A stretch of DNA of 64,000 nucleotides from Chloromonas sp. AAM2 (GCA_004335635.1 QAXH01006201.1:24660-88659); one strand, 5' to 3'; shown: positions 22,756-34,812, counted from the stretch's first letter. The notes: a model not told the origin generated them from the letters alone. Program-made: numbers and translations.

Positions 22756-25700
22756 ATGCCATGGTTATGGGGTACTACGAAGGGGTATGCGCAGCAACAG
22801 GTCTTGGGAAATCAAACCACGTGGACGGCACAAGAGCTGCTGCAAGCCTGCTGGGAGGCATGGGCCGCAGCTGGCTGCTGCCTTTTGGGTGGCGCACTGG
22901 ATCACACTGGCATGCGTGTGACAGCAGAGCTTCAGGCCTTTGGAAAAGCCGTGACGGACAGCATCATATTGGCAGACCCACAATATGACAACCTGGCACT
23001 TGCTGGCAGGGTTTTGATTGAGACCATTGCCAAGGTGAGGTAGCAAATGGTCCTCTAATTAACACTTTTACTGCAAGACATCAAAGCCAGGAATCTTTGG
23101 TTTAGGAACTGTCTATCGCTCGCAGGCGGGGAGGGCACTCCGCCCGTCCAACATGCATGTGAAGGGGGTTATGACACCGTGACAGTAGTGCCCTTGCAAA
23201 CCCCGTCAGACATATCACCATGCATTTTGTCCCCTAGGGCATGTTGCACTCGAGCAATCGCCAGAAGCAAAAATCGCCCTACACAACGTCTCGAAGGTTT
23301 GCCCCGAGCACTCTGACGTCAAAGTCACTTACATCAATCGGCGCCTCCCGCTCCAGGGCCAAGAGTGAACCACGTGGAGGTAGACATGTGAGGACGCAGA
23401 GGACGCAGAGGGACAACAGTGACTAACCATGGACGTCAAGTTTGTTGATCCTGCAGGCGGAATGCATACGTCGTTGCATTCCACTACAAAGCGCAAGGGG
23501 GAAGCGGAAGGACCTCAGCGTGCTAATCCAGGATTTGATGGGTGTTAAATGCACAGCTGCTGATTACATGGACTGCGTACGGGCTGCCTCCAACCCTCTG
23601 TGTGAGTCTTAGCTTTAGTGCATGCAAAGTATACACACAGTTACTGTGTACATGGGCTAGAACAGAACTTGATTGCAAGGAGGGAGTGCACACCAGGAAG
23701 CACGTCCACGCACACGACTCCATCTTACAAGGAGGGAGTGCACACCAGGAAGCACGTCCAACGCAAATACCAACTACTTGCGCAAATTGCAAAAATTTAC
23801 TTACCTCCCCTGATTCAGGAAACTGAGTACTAAATTTAAATTACTAATGAAACTCATACTCATAAACACAACCAAAAAACAGACCTACTACATTACTAGT
23901 ACACTACTACACTACTAGTACTACACTACTACACCACTACACTACTAGTACTGGTGATGCCGATCTTGTTCCTTTCCTGAGCCAGGGGTGACTAGGGGCC
24001 ATCATGTTCTCCGGTGCCAATCTAGTGCAACACAACGGCATGCACGACCACTTGAGCAGCATCAATCATTCTGCTTGTGCAGGTCATGCCCGAAGTCCAG
24101 ATGAAGTCAAAGCCCAAAGTCCAAACGCGCTGGAGCATGCATACGTGGTCCTCAAGTACTCAGTAGAAGTCCTGAACTTGCATGAAGCTGAACTACGTCC
24201 GCAGATTGACGACCATAGCAGCAAAAAGCAAGCAATGCGTGACAGACACAAACAGCAAGTCGAAGAATTACATAAGGTAAATGCGAGGTGGTTGCTGAGA
24301 GCATGTTCGGTGCTCTGAAGATAGCTCACGCAAAGGCAGGCCGTGTTATCAACATCAGTACAGCAGTCATAAACAGATTGTGTCATCAAATAGCACACAG
24401 TGACACTTAAAACTGATTCAGTTCAGTGTCTAGTGCTTTGCAGAAGCTTAATGAGCTTCAGGCTTCACGGGATGAAGCAAGCCGGCTTCGCAACCAGTTG
24501 CTCCAACTGAAGACCCTACTTCAACAGGCAAGCCTTGGCATTTGCAATCAGCCAAAGTGCTTCATGGGTATCTGGTCACAAATTCATTGATTTGTTGTCA
24601 AATGTTGCCGTTTACACAGAAAACCCAGGAACACCTTGATGCCAGGAACGCGCTAGCTAACGCTGATAAGGAGTTGAAGGTGTTGCAACAGCAAGTCAAA
24701 GACCACAAGCAACTCTGGGAGGCGTCCAAGGTGGAAAAGAAAAAACTGGAAGATGCCCTTTCAAAGCTGGGAGCTGAGGAAACTCTGCTGAGGTAAGCAC
24801 GTTCTTAGCTGGTAGTTTGGCACTCGTTGCAAGTCAGTAGCACTCATTGTAAGTATCACTGAGCGGACACAATGGCGGGTACAGCGTGACACAATTATGG
24901 CTGTATTGTCCCGCATCAGAGTCCATGCAATAATTGCTATTTCTGTGGTGACTGATGCGCCACACTGCTGGCATGTCGCTGCATTGCTGGGTTAACACAC
25001 TGGTCACAGAACGATTGTCATATGGCGGTTATGTCTCAATCAAATGCACCGATTGTGCGTACAGTACAAGAGCTGATGATAACAGTTGCAATGGTGTACA
25101 ACGCAGGAACAAGACGCAGTTAGCGCTGGCTCTTGCTGATCAGGCCGAAAAGGCAGCACAGGAAAACCACGCACGGGCGGTGATGCTGCAAGCACAGAAG
25201 ACAGCTGACGCTGCCAAGGCCAACCGCTTGTTTCAACAGGCAGAGGCGGACGTTGCAAAGGCACAGGCGAGCTGTTGGGAGGCAAAAAGGCTCCAGGGAG
25301 AGAAAGAAAAAGTACTTCAGGAGCGTGCGAGCGTAAAAATAGAGAGGGCCGGCCTACTGGCCCCGTTTCCGGGAGCGTTCAAGATGCTGGTTGCGGTGTG
25401 TGCGCTGCTCCATTTCCTGGCCACCATTTCCATTATGCACAGCAGCCGTGCTTTCTTGCTTGCCCCCGGAGCTAAGCAGGCTCGTGATGTCCTGCTTGCC
25501 ATGTTGCTGGTGTGTGGCTTTTTATGGAGTAGTGGCGCCGCTGGTCTGATTGTGACTTACCGGCAGAAATGCATCGGGCCGCATGACGTGGAACAAGGGG
25601 CGTCGGCACCCGCTTCCAACCGAGTCGCACCCATCGGCTCCGGGCCAGGGCAGCCCACTAGTAGAGCGGCGGTGCCCAGCATTGAACTGCCATGGTGGTA

Positions 25701-26328
25701 TGAAATTAGGCATGATTTTGTGAACTGGCAGATTGTGGGTCTTGTCACTCTGTCGATTCTGGCTGCCTCACCAGTCGTTGCCGGCCTTGTGATCCCCTTT
25801 ATTTTCTTCTGGGATTTGTTTTTGGGGCAAAGAATCAACGGAAAGCTGCCCAATTTGCTACCGGGCATGTGCTCATTCCGTCTGATCATGATGATATGCT
25901 ATTGGCAGGCTGTGGTACAGTGCTTCCCAGCCATGATAAGTTCAGGCAAGGTGATGACAATGGTTCGCTCTGGTTGTAATGTTTGCCCGCCCAGAACAAG
26001 CTGTCCAGCTTGCTCATCCACCGCCCTAGGGGCTGCACAGTTTTCGTTTGCAATGACATTCTTATCAGTATTAGCTACAATCGCACTCTGGGTGTCGCAC
26101 ATGGCGCAGCAGTATCGGGTGTTTGACTTCACAGGGATTGTCATTCTTGGGCAGAGCTCCATATGGTCTGCCCTGCATCAGGCCATATCGACTGCCCTCT
26201 GGTGCATCTTTGTGGCGCCTGTGATCATCGTGTACTGTGCCTTCAAGGATTGCAGCTTGGATATGGTAGTAGTGCTCGTGGTCTTTCTTTGCTTCTTACC
26301 GATGTTGATCATAGCTCTGTCGGTCTAG
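22756..26328 (+). CDS. Coiled-coil multi-pass membrane protein, function unknown
   Basis: Six exons: 22756-23034, 23238-23379, 24083-24276, 24444-24527, 24620-24792, 25107-26328; 697 residues with agreeing phases. Exons 1-2 are the least certain. Residues about 150-370 are charged and heptad-like (EELHKKLNELQASRDEA, then KDHKQLWEASKVEKKKLEDA, then many Ala/Gln/Lys repeats), a long coiled coil probably in the cytosol. From about residue 381 come roughly seven hydrophobic segments (near 381-400, 419-441, 500-530, 548-566, 602-620, 652-670, 675-695), and the protein ends four residues after LPMLIIA. Between segments 4 and 5 lies CNVCPPRTSCPAC, a C-x2-C-x5-C-x2-C cluster that could bind metal or form disulfides. 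The intron after exon 4 begins GC, not GT. The membrane half is one uninterrupted 1.2 kb exon. I recognise no family. Confidence 0.55.
23676..23792 (+). repeat. Two adjacent copies of the GGAGGGAGTGCACACC repeat
   Basis: Two forward copies, about 50 bp apart from start to start, lie in intron 2 of the membrane-protein gene. The second is the long form, continuing through CACGTCCAACGCAAAT and an AACTACTTGCGCAAATTGC tail that also ends the copy at 62385-62458. Confidence 0.8.
23882..23952 (+). repeat. ACT-rich microsatellite
   Basis: Irregular array of CTACTACA/CTAGTACTA units inside intron 2 of the membrane-protein gene. Confidence 0.85.
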
Positions 26329-27454
26329 CAAGCGCATGCACCTACTTTTCTACAGGTGGTACGGATCCTAAGCTGCTTTGCAGCAGCATCGTACTGAGTA
26401 GGAGGAGCACAGCTATATGGTATGTGCGGACATGGGGCAACATGCAAGGCACAGCATGCTCGGCAGGAGCCAGTGATTCACGCACGCTGCACAGCATGTT
26501 GAAAAGCTGACTCTCACCTGATGCCGCCGAGGAAAGAAAGAAAGAAAGGGGCTCAGTACTGGCAGTGAAACCTGTTCTACAAACGTTCCACTGTGTTCAG
26601 TGATTTTGTATTGCATTCGAATTATTTACAACACTTTCTTTGAGTTCCAGTCCAAACGTACCTGCGGCAGTGGTATGGTATTTGAGCGGTGTGGCATTGC
26701 AGAGACCTGGCTCAACATGCAACTTGCTCAGCTTGATTGGTTACCTGCACAGACACCACGGGAAGTTCTGCAAGGTGTTCTGCACATAGACGTGAACGCC
26801 ATGAATGTCAACAAATGCGTTGGAATCAACAGAATGCTATCCTCACCATGGCACCTGGGACCTGTCAAGGTGCTTCATGAATGTCCGCAACATTCCTTCC
26901 TGAAGCCAACCCCTGAAGTGTGACCACTTAAAAGGCGATCAAGCAGGTCAGGCTTCCTGTCGTCTCAAGTTTATGCAGTACAGTATTAATTGATGGCCCA
27001 ACACCGGTCTGTATACACGCTTACATGTACTCTTGCATTGTCTTGCAACCAAATGCCTGCCATGTGCATTGCGCACGAGTGTGCTCTGTGTCTGAGATGC
27101 CTGAATGAGCCAGGGTCGAATAGAAGTCCTGTTTAGACGGCAACTGGCTGTAGTCTAGCTTGTGCATGCCATCAAACCACTCGTAGGGAAACACTCCCTT
27201 CTGCGTGGGGTAACTGGCAAGCATCTGTTTGGGTAGTTGTGCTACAATAGTTGGATAGTAGGAATGATATCATTGCACAGTGTATTGGGGCACCACCCTC
27301 ACGCACCACAGCAGCCCCACAGCAGCTCACTCAGCTAGGCCCTCCCTTTAAACCGCCTTGAAAATAGCTAGAAATTATCACGGTGTGTCGCAATCCCCTT
27401 CACTTGTAGGTTGGACGGGCTGGATACCCTGCCCTCTCGTGATAGTGAGCAGTG
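26329..27454. other. Spacer holding the longer polymerase relic
   Basis: 3' flank of the membrane-protein gene, then a degraded DNA-polymerase relic (26968-27224, minus) and an A/T-richer segment leading to the duplicated block. No intact gene. Confidence 0.5.
26968..27224 (-). pseudogene. Relic of a protein-primed (Polinton/Maverick-like) type-B DNA polymerase
   Basis: The minus strand reads QKGVFPYEWFDGMHKL, then QLPSKQDFYSTL, SGISDTEHTRAQCTWQAFG and CKTMQEYM. This is the order KG-FPYE / LP--(E/D)FY / IS-EEY--A---W / -CKT--EY found in the exonuclease half of protein-primed PolB of Polintons and relatives. The frame then meets a stop, after which a diverged continuation matches the relic at 21811-21905. 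No polymerase-domain motif, integrase, protease or capsid gene is nearby, so the parent element is gone. These elements are known from many protists; the assignment is from memory of motif order. Confidence 0.65.
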
Positions 27455-27833
27455 GTAATTGGCAGCTGGTTAGTATCCAACGAACCAAACCGAAGCATCA
27501 TGTGGGGCTCTGAGGCGTTCTTGCCGGGAGTTGTAAGGCTTGGTGTCTTGACGCACACTGAAAGGCAGTGCATGGGTGTGTCGAAGTGCATACTACAGCT
27601 TATCCGACTAACTCCAGAGGCACCCGCATAGTGCTGCCCCAAAGCACATCGCTATCGCCACCACCAACGGTCACAAGCACACCTGCAAGCATTTGCCACA
27701 TCTTAACCACGCATGGTTGCCAAGTCTGCGCCAAGACTTGCCTACATGCCGTGCCGGTCCGCCAACCTACATTCACCACATCTGCCCACAATACACATAT
27801 CAAACATAGTACCTACATATGATTTCCAAACAC

Positions 27834-27948
27834 CTTCCCGTGACTGACTTCCAGCATGCTGCATGACACTCAGCGCCTCCTGCTCCAGGGCCAAGGATGC
27901 AAGCTGGAAGGCATCATCCAAAAACATCTGCTCAAGTGCAGCCGCCAT
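27834..27948 (-). pseudogene. First-exon fragment of gene X
   Basis: Starts with ATG like gene X and encodes LDDAFQLASLALEQEA almost unchanged, then reaches a donor-like GTGTTTGG in the same phase (1) as gene X exon 1, three codons shorter. No copy of the later gene X exons lies downstream; that side holds the polymerase relic instead. The reading frame is intact, so it may still be transcribed, but no full product is possible. Confidence 0.7.
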
Positions 27949-28343
27949 CTTGGAACTTCTGCTAGCTTGTCAAGTGGCTTGCTACTGTGGTTGTGCAGCC
28001 AACCAAGTCAGCCAACCAACCATGTGGTTGGATGCCCTGTGGTGTCGCGGGCGCATACTTTCCGAGCCTTGAGGGTGACACTGCTTCTGAAACGGCAAAT
28101 TTTCGACATGCGATGACGTACTGTGTCTGGCCCGGCTCATCCGCAGCCTGCGCCATGCCGTGACCCGCAGAAACGTCTGCGCGGTTACAACGCATGGAGA
28201 CCAGTCTTACGGGGCCCTTCCGGCCGAAGTTGGAATTGGTCGACATAATGGAACCGGCGATGACGGTGGCGGCATGGAAGCAGCTTTCCCACTCACCCTA
28301 AACACCCATGCGGTCGTTGTATGTGCCACCCCACCCTCCAACC
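27949..28343. promoter_or_regulatory. Divergent promoter region, right copy
   Basis: 395 bp between the gene X exon fragment (minus) and the transporter ATG (plus), homologous to 20025-20426. Presumed promoter of the working transporter gene. No TATA-like box stands out. Confidence 0.4.
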
Positions 28344-31300
28344 ATGACAATGACCAATAAGCGGAACAAGGGGCGGTCCCTACTGCACGAATGCCTTCCC
28401 GTGGATTGGTGGCCAAGCCTGGACGCATGCTGTTCCATTGGAAGCGACAATCGGTATCTGCATGTGGTCATCCTTTGCTGCATGGTTGCCATCATCTGCA
28501 GCATAGACAGGACGGCAATGAGCGTCGCCATCATGCCAATGAGCCAGATGTACGGTTGGTCCGGCTCGGTTAAAGGAGCCATTTCAAGGTGTGTGTGACA
28601 CCATCCGGTGTTGCAGTTAAACAGTCAATGTATATGGCAACTAAACAGCATTAAAGAGCCAAGTGCAATGCCGAGCAATCATGGCGAGCAGTGTGAAAAC
28701 CAACCATGGCAAAGGTGTAAACAGTCGCAGCTGCAGGAACTCAGCCAACCGACTTGGTTCAAGTCAGGCCTTACCAGACTTTTTACGTGCCAGCTGTGCC
28801 TTGACCACGTCAGTCACTCTGTTGTCGAGTATTGTAAACGCTGATTCAAACGTGTGGCTTGGTTTTTGCCGCTATTGCATGTGTGTGCAGCGCCTTCAAC
28901 TGGGGGCACACCATCACCAACCTGGTAAGCAACCTGTAAACCAGCACCAGAACAGCCTGTCGCATTTTCTTGGCCTTGTATTGCTGGAGACCTAAGTGTA
29001 TTATTTGATCTTGTATTGCTGCCAGGCCTAAGTGCGTTATTGCCAAGTCGTTGGCAGGGTTGACTTGTCAGTGCCTGTTGCCAACCCTTGCCAAGAAACG
29101 GCTTTGATGCGGTTCCCAACGGCTGCCATGCAGGCGGGCGGGTATGCGGCTGCAGTCTACTCACCCAAGCACGTGCTCAGCTGGGGCGTGGTACGACTGG
29201 GCGTCAGACCACTGCAGCTGAAAGACTGAAGGAATTCAAAACTAAGCCTCGTTGAGCTGAACTTGCACAACTTGGACTGTATTACTTACTGTAGCTACCC
29301 AAGCGGAACTTCTAGTACTGTGGTTTAAAGCGGTTGAATCTTGAGGAGTTCAGGTACGGACTTGCCATGCAGGTTGTGTGGTCAGCCTTCACCATTCTCA
29401 CGCCCGGTGCTGCGGCCACGCGCCACCTGCCGCTGCTGCTGCTGGTGCGTGCCGTCATGGGCCTGGGGGAGGGAGTGGCGTTCCCGACCATGCAGGTGAG
29501 GGGTTGTAGAGTGCAACCGCACGGTCTGCACCATGCACGCATACCCACAATGTAATCTTAAGGGCATTTCAAGTGAAAAACTGTAATCTTAAGGGCATTT
29601 CAGAAGCATCTAAGGAGCCTCTGTATGAGCGTTCATTACGTACTGGCTGGGCAGTGGTCGGCATTCAGACTTGTGCCCTCGTGTGTGAGGCATCAACTCT
29701 GGCAGTCCAGGGCAGTGCTGCATGCCCCTGCATGTTTCCAAGGGTGTGCACTGTGTGTCCAAAGTTGTGCTATGGCTTGTCCAAGGTTAAGCTGCAGCCG
29801 AACATCCAGGGCATGAACTCTGTTTATGCAGGCTGTATGTCCATGGTGATACTCAATAGTGTGTCCAAGGTGATGCCAAAGCCGTCCAAGGTTATGCTCA
29901 AGTCGTCCGAGGTTATGCTGAAGCCGTCCAAGGTTATGCTGGAGCCGTCCAAGGTTATGTCCAGGCGTTGCTCTTCCCCGGTACCCTGCCTGCAGGCTAT
30001 CATCAAGGGCTGGGTGCCGCTGGACAAGCGCTCCCGCTCCCTCTCGCTCATGTACTCCGGGCACCAGATCGGCAGCATCCTGTCGTTGCTTGTCTCACCC
30101 TACCTCCTGGCGCACTCTGTGGATGCGCTGTTCTGGATGTGAGCGGGCCACCCTGGCATCACTAGAATCCATTGCTGCCTTAAGGCAGTGCTAACTTCAA
30201 GTTGTGTGTCTATTATAAAGATGACGTGGTGTCAGTTATGAGTTCAGCAGAACCTGCCAGTTCCTTGTGGTACGCAAGCATGAGGAAGCTACTTGAGCAG
30301 TTCGAGCAAAGTATGCCTGATCGCAGACTGGCTCCGCTTCGGTCACACTTTCCGTTGCACAGATTTGGTCTGCTTGGTTTCGTGTGGCTGGCGTTCTGGC
30401 ACCCGCTCGTGTCCCCCCAGCCCTCCCTTCACACGCAGCACCACCACGAGTCAGACTCCAGCCTGGCGCAGGCAGACAAGGGGGACAAAGGGGGTTCGGG
30501 GCGTGGGCCTAGCGGGCCGGGAGGCACGCCCATGCCGCTTAGGCTGAGGGACCTGCCCTGGAGGGAGTTTGCCACCTCACCGCCCGTGTGGGCGATAGCA
30601 ATGTGAGTTCCACACACGTGTGCGGGCTTTAGGGCTTGCGAGTGGGTGTACTATCAAACAGTAGCAATGGTAAGCGGCTCAATAGCATTGCACGAGGAAT
30701 GATATCACTGCAGAGTGCACCTGGGCATGGCGTGTGTAGTGGTGATTGGAATGCGTGTACTGGTGGACAGTAGCAAGTAGGAGCGGCTCACACAGTTGGA
30801 CAGGCAATGGCAGGCCCACAGGCCCACAATCCGTACACAAGCTAGGAATGCACACCAGTAGCAGTGACAAGGCAAGCAGTAAGGAAGAAAGGGGAAAGGG
30901 GACGCCTGTCGTCGTGAGTAAGGAGGCCGGGTGGTTAAGCCCAACCCCCATGCTGCTACAGTCGTAAGACTTTGCACATCCCTACACAAGCACGTGTGCG
31001 AGGAAGAGGAATGTAAGAGGGCAAGTGCATGGTGATTGGACGTGCGCTTGCGATAGTCAGATAGCACTTGTCGTACTGTGTGGGTTGGCATGAAGCAGCA
31101 GTCTCGTTTCAAGAATGACTGCTGAGTTCAAATGTTTGTCTCTGTCAGCTTACCCGGAGGCCTGCAAGGTAACAGAGTGCTCCTGATCATGTTGATTGAT
31201 CTTGCGTGTTGCAGGGCGCATGCCAACTTCGGCATCTCATACAACATGTTCATCGCTTGGATGCCCACCTACTACAGCGAGAACTTTGCCCTTGACGTGA

Positions 31301-32801
31301 AGCAGAGCAGCATGATGAGCGTGAGTACCGCCACCATGGCCTGTGTTGCCTGTCTGGCCTGTGTTTGTGGCCTGTGCGAAAGATGTGCGGCCACGAATCC
31401 GACCAGGAATGGACTGCCTGGTATGAAGATGTGAAATTTGGTACAGAAAGAGGTCAAATTGAGCAATCTGTCGTCAGCTCACAGTGAACACGTCCTTCAT
31501 GCCGGCTGTCCTGCATGTGTGCACACGATTTCGCCTTCCGGCACTGCTTGCCCCTGTTGATGTCGCTGATCAGGCACACGTGATTGCTTTTGATAACCTG
31601 ATGGACGAGGCACACTTGAATCAATGCGTGTGTCCCCCAGGTGTTGCCCTGGGCTGCCATGGCACTAGGCACCAACGCATCGGGCTGGACTGCGGACTAC
31701 CTCATAAACCAGAAGGTGACTCGTGTGCTTTGAGCAGTGTGAGCTCAAGTGGATTGTTGAGCTTGTGCTGAGCAGCCAGGTGCAGGCTGCCTTGCCCTCG
31801 TGCAGCATGTGCTCTGAGCATTGCCAGCTCGGTTGAGTTGCTGAGCAATCACTGAGTAGCCAGGGCTCAATCCCACTCAGCAAAGGCTGGTGGTGCAGGC
31901 CGCATCGCCATGGCTGCCTGTTCATTTCCTACCAGGACTGCTCCCAATGTTGAATGGTTTGGTTGCCCACTGAGGTATATCGCGGGCTGCCTGGATGTGT
32001 TGTGTTCGCCTGCAGATCCTGGGTACTACCCAGACACGCAAGCTGCTGCAGCTGGTGGGCGCAGCGGGGCCCGGGCTGTGCCTCGCCTACCTTGCGCTGG
32101 TGCCCCAGGTGACACGGGCAGGGCCATATGGGGATGGGCACACGAAGGGAGTGGGGTAGACAGTGGAATGCAAGAGGAGAGATTGGTGTGGCTGGCCCGA
32201 CAGGTGTACGGCTTTGCTGGATTTGGACAAACACTCTTATGTGTGCGCACAGTAAATCACGCTAGACTGTAGCTGACAGTTGTGTCGTTTACTGTTGACT
32301 GCCTGCAGAGCGGGTTTCTCTTCGAAGCAGTGGTGATGCTGACCCTGGCCATGGGCCTGCTCGGGGCGCAGGTGGGTGGATGGGAACGAAGAGGTTGCCA
32401 GCAAGACAAGGCTGGTAAGGACAGTTCACGACACACTCTGGGAGGCACCGAGTTTCTCGCACCTTGACGACCTGCTGCGCGTCATCCAATACGCAGGTGT
32501 GTTTGCCATTCGCACTGGTCAACACAAGCCAACATGTGACTGCTGAGTACCCCACTCGCATGCGCAGGCTGGAGGCTTTGCGAGCAATCATCAGGACATT
32601 GCCAGCCGATACGCGCCCATCCTTTATGGATTGACGAACGCGGGCGCCAGCATTGCCGGTTCTGTAGGCGTGTACGCCGTGGGCGCTATATTAGACTCTA
32701 CGCGTTCATGGGCCCTCGTCCTACTGATGTGTGCCGTCTGTAACTTTGCTTGCGCGACCATTTATCTTGCATTTGCCACGAGTGAGCCCTTATTTGACTG
32801 A
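28344..32801 (+). CDS. SLC17/PHT4-type anion (phosphate) transporter
   Basis: A major-facilitator membrane transporter of the plant PHT4/animal SLC17 group, which move inorganic phosphate or organic anions. Eleven exons: 28344-28588, 28891-28924, 29134-29190, 29373-29495, 29996-30138, 30363-30602, 31215-31320, 31641-31715, 32016-32108, 32309-32371, 32568-32801; 470 residues. Landmarks: CSIDRTAMSVAIMPM in segment 1, SSAFNWGHTITNLAGGY in segment 2, RAVMGLGEGVAFP (about 138-150), VPLDKRSRSLSL, IFGLLGFVWLAFW, FIAWMPTYYSE, and the family's C-terminal GGFASNHQDIASRYAPIL, NAGASIAGSVGVYAVG and LDSTRSWALVL. Exon 6 adds a hydrophilic Gly/His-rich central loop, typical of the position between the two six-helix halves. 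There is no clear plastid transit peptide, so location (plastid, Golgi or plasma membrane) is open. The start is the ATG conserved in both copies of exon 1, preceded by ACC. PHT4 subtype cannot be assigned by eye. Confidence 0.88.
29857..29966 (+). repeat. 21-24 bp tandem repeat in transporter intron 4
   Basis: About five copies of a GTCCAAGGTTATGCTGAAGC-like unit within the intron before exon 5. It keeps an open frame across the array, but exon 5 is clearly defined by the family motif, so it is intronic. Confidence 0.8.
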
Positions 32802-33282
32802 TTGGCCCTCGCTATTGATGCTCTTGATCAGATTTGGACTGCTTTCATGGCCTGACTGTTTGCCCTGTCGCTTTCAGAACCGACCTTGATCTGTGTCTCT
32901 TACGTAGTATTCGTGTTCGCTGCTGCCAAAGCACCGCAGCACCTGAAGCGAAGCCACACCACAGAACTTGTTTGAACAGCCTGTGTACATATGAATAGGC
33001 TTGGGTGCTCCCGCGCAGTCTCTCCCCCATTGCTGTTGTAAGATGTGGAACATTGATGCAGTCAGAACTACTGGTACAATTGTATACCAGGTTGGTGTAC
33101 AATTGTACACAGAAGCGGCCACAGGACAGGAAAGGGACGTGGATAGCCCTGACCTCGCCTGAGCATAAAGGGGGTGCAGTTCCCCTTGCAGTTGAATACC
33201 CTATAAGCTGATCGGATACTGAGACGATCGGAACTAGGGCATGTCACTGTAATTAAGTACTTGGACAACATGGTCCAACAAT

Positions 33283-33360
33283 TACATGGACAGTCTGGAT
33301 ACCAATGCGCCAATGCAAATTTGGGGACAGCTAGGCCAGTGCAGCTGAACATGTTGCGGG
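33283..33360 (+). repeat. Dispersed repeat, partner of 1357-1440
   Basis: Shares TGGACAGTCTGGATACCAAT and the following GACAG(C/T)TAGGCCAGTGCAGC with 1357-1440, same orientation, with short indels. The other copy lies in intron 1 of the F-box gene. Nature unknown. Confidence 0.7.
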
Positions 33361-33590
33361 CTGTACTTATGAACACATTACTACAGGGCAAAGACTGCCT
33401 TCAGTTGACATCAAGCGTAGCCTGCAGTAGCCTGCTTTGATGGGTGTCGATTCCATGGCATAGGGCAGACTTTTCCCTGGCACCGAAAACGCCAGATGTT
33501 CCGTAAGGCGCCATCAGTCAACAACTAGCAAGTACTGTGTTGATGTTCACAAATCTAGCATGAAGACTGAAAAGAGTAGACGCGGAAAAA

Positions 33591-33732
33591 CAAAGTTTGC
33601 CAGTTCTGGGACAATTCATGTGAGTGCCACTGGGACCTGTGTTGTAAGTGTCCATTGTGGGGAGCAAGTGTCAACCTGGGGTCGCAATTTGCTGTGCGTG
33701 GTTCTCACAGGGACTATGGCCACACTGTGTGT

Positions 33733-33764
<32 letters not shown>

Positions 33765-33910
33765 CAAACATGGGTGTATTCGTATGCGCGTCAATCGCAC
33801 CTGGGATGGACAATGTGTGTTGTGGTACACGGTACCACAGGACAAATTATGGGACAGCGAACTACAGCGAGACAGGACCTACAGGGTTAAAAGACAAACC
33901 GGTGTGTGAA
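33591..33910 (+). mobile_element. Composite non-autonomous element with GT microsatellite
   Basis: Begins with AAGTTTGCCAGTTCTGGGAC, continues through GTGGGGAGCAA and CCTGGGGTCG, is interrupted by a GT run (about 33725-33763), and ends near ACACCGGTTTGTC-type sequence (reverse). The same modules in reverse order make up 54062-54250, which supports a single family of roughly 280 bp. Confidence 0.5.
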
Positions 33911-34812
33911 CCATCCTGACCGGCCAGTACCTCAGAAGTCGGTGATGCCTGGTTCTTTTGATTTGCATGAATATTTTCCATGAATCCATCCGTATAAACC
34001 TGGAATTGGAGGGGTTACCCCAGCCTCTCTTGCGCAAGATGATATGCCAAGCCTGCCCACCATCCATGTCGCGACTGTTAGTGTAACATACACCTAGTGT
34101 AACAGGCAAAGTCACCTCATATGAATAGAGATCTGGGAATAGTGGTAGATATCGTCTGCGCGGCGAAGACCAATTAAAGCGGAGCGCACAAACCTGTGCT
34201 GTAGACTGGAGTCGGCACGGTGTCGTCCGAAGCAGAAAGGGCGCAACGGCAGAAGGCTGAGGCTTTGAGAAGGGATACAAGAGAGTTGTATTTTTACAAA
34301 GTAGCGGTCTCACGGAGCTAGACTGAACGAAGCCAGTACCAAACTGGCGAGTTCACTGCAAAGCAAGGCTAATTGAGCCGCATGAGGCGGGAAAGTGCAA
34401 TAACCGCCTAGGGTTTGAGTCAATTCTTCTGAAGGCTATTCTGTTTTGGATCGTCAATGTCTCCTGTTGGCACATGCTTTGTGCAGGGCACACTCGTGCC
34501 GCGCTCAGCAGAGGAGCGCAATTCTTGGAGGGCCACTGGCTGCCTGTGGTACACGGAGGCTACTTCGCAAGAGTCAACCCCCCAAAGGGGGGTGCGTTGC
34601 TTACCCTGCCACAGCAGTTCGGGGAGCGTACTGGACTCACATGTCACCACCGCACCGATGAGCGAATGACGACACTTGTGCCAACAAGCGAGATATGTCA
34701 CATATGATTTTGGTTCCAGTATCTGGCATAACGTTGTTTGTCCCAGAAGTGGCACACAACGTCTTGTGTGAAAGACAACAAAAAATGGCGCAAGGGCAGA
34801 GTAGGTAGAAGA

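Larger units (their letters stand above)
27455..28665. repeat. Duplicated divergent-promoter block, right copy
   Basis: Direct repeat of 19550-20745. It carries exon 1 of gene X (minus) without the rest of that gene, the spacer, and exon 1 of the complete transporter gene (plus). Confidence 0.85.

Noticed and set aside
22637..22757. GGACTA repeats as an interstitial telomere
   Set aside because: The unit does not match plant (TTTAGGG) or Chlamydomonas (TTTTAGGG) telomeres and the array is only about 36 bp.
33725..33763. GT repeat as a regulatory or Z-DNA site
   Set aside because: An ordinary microsatellite inside a repeat element. Nothing around it suggests function.
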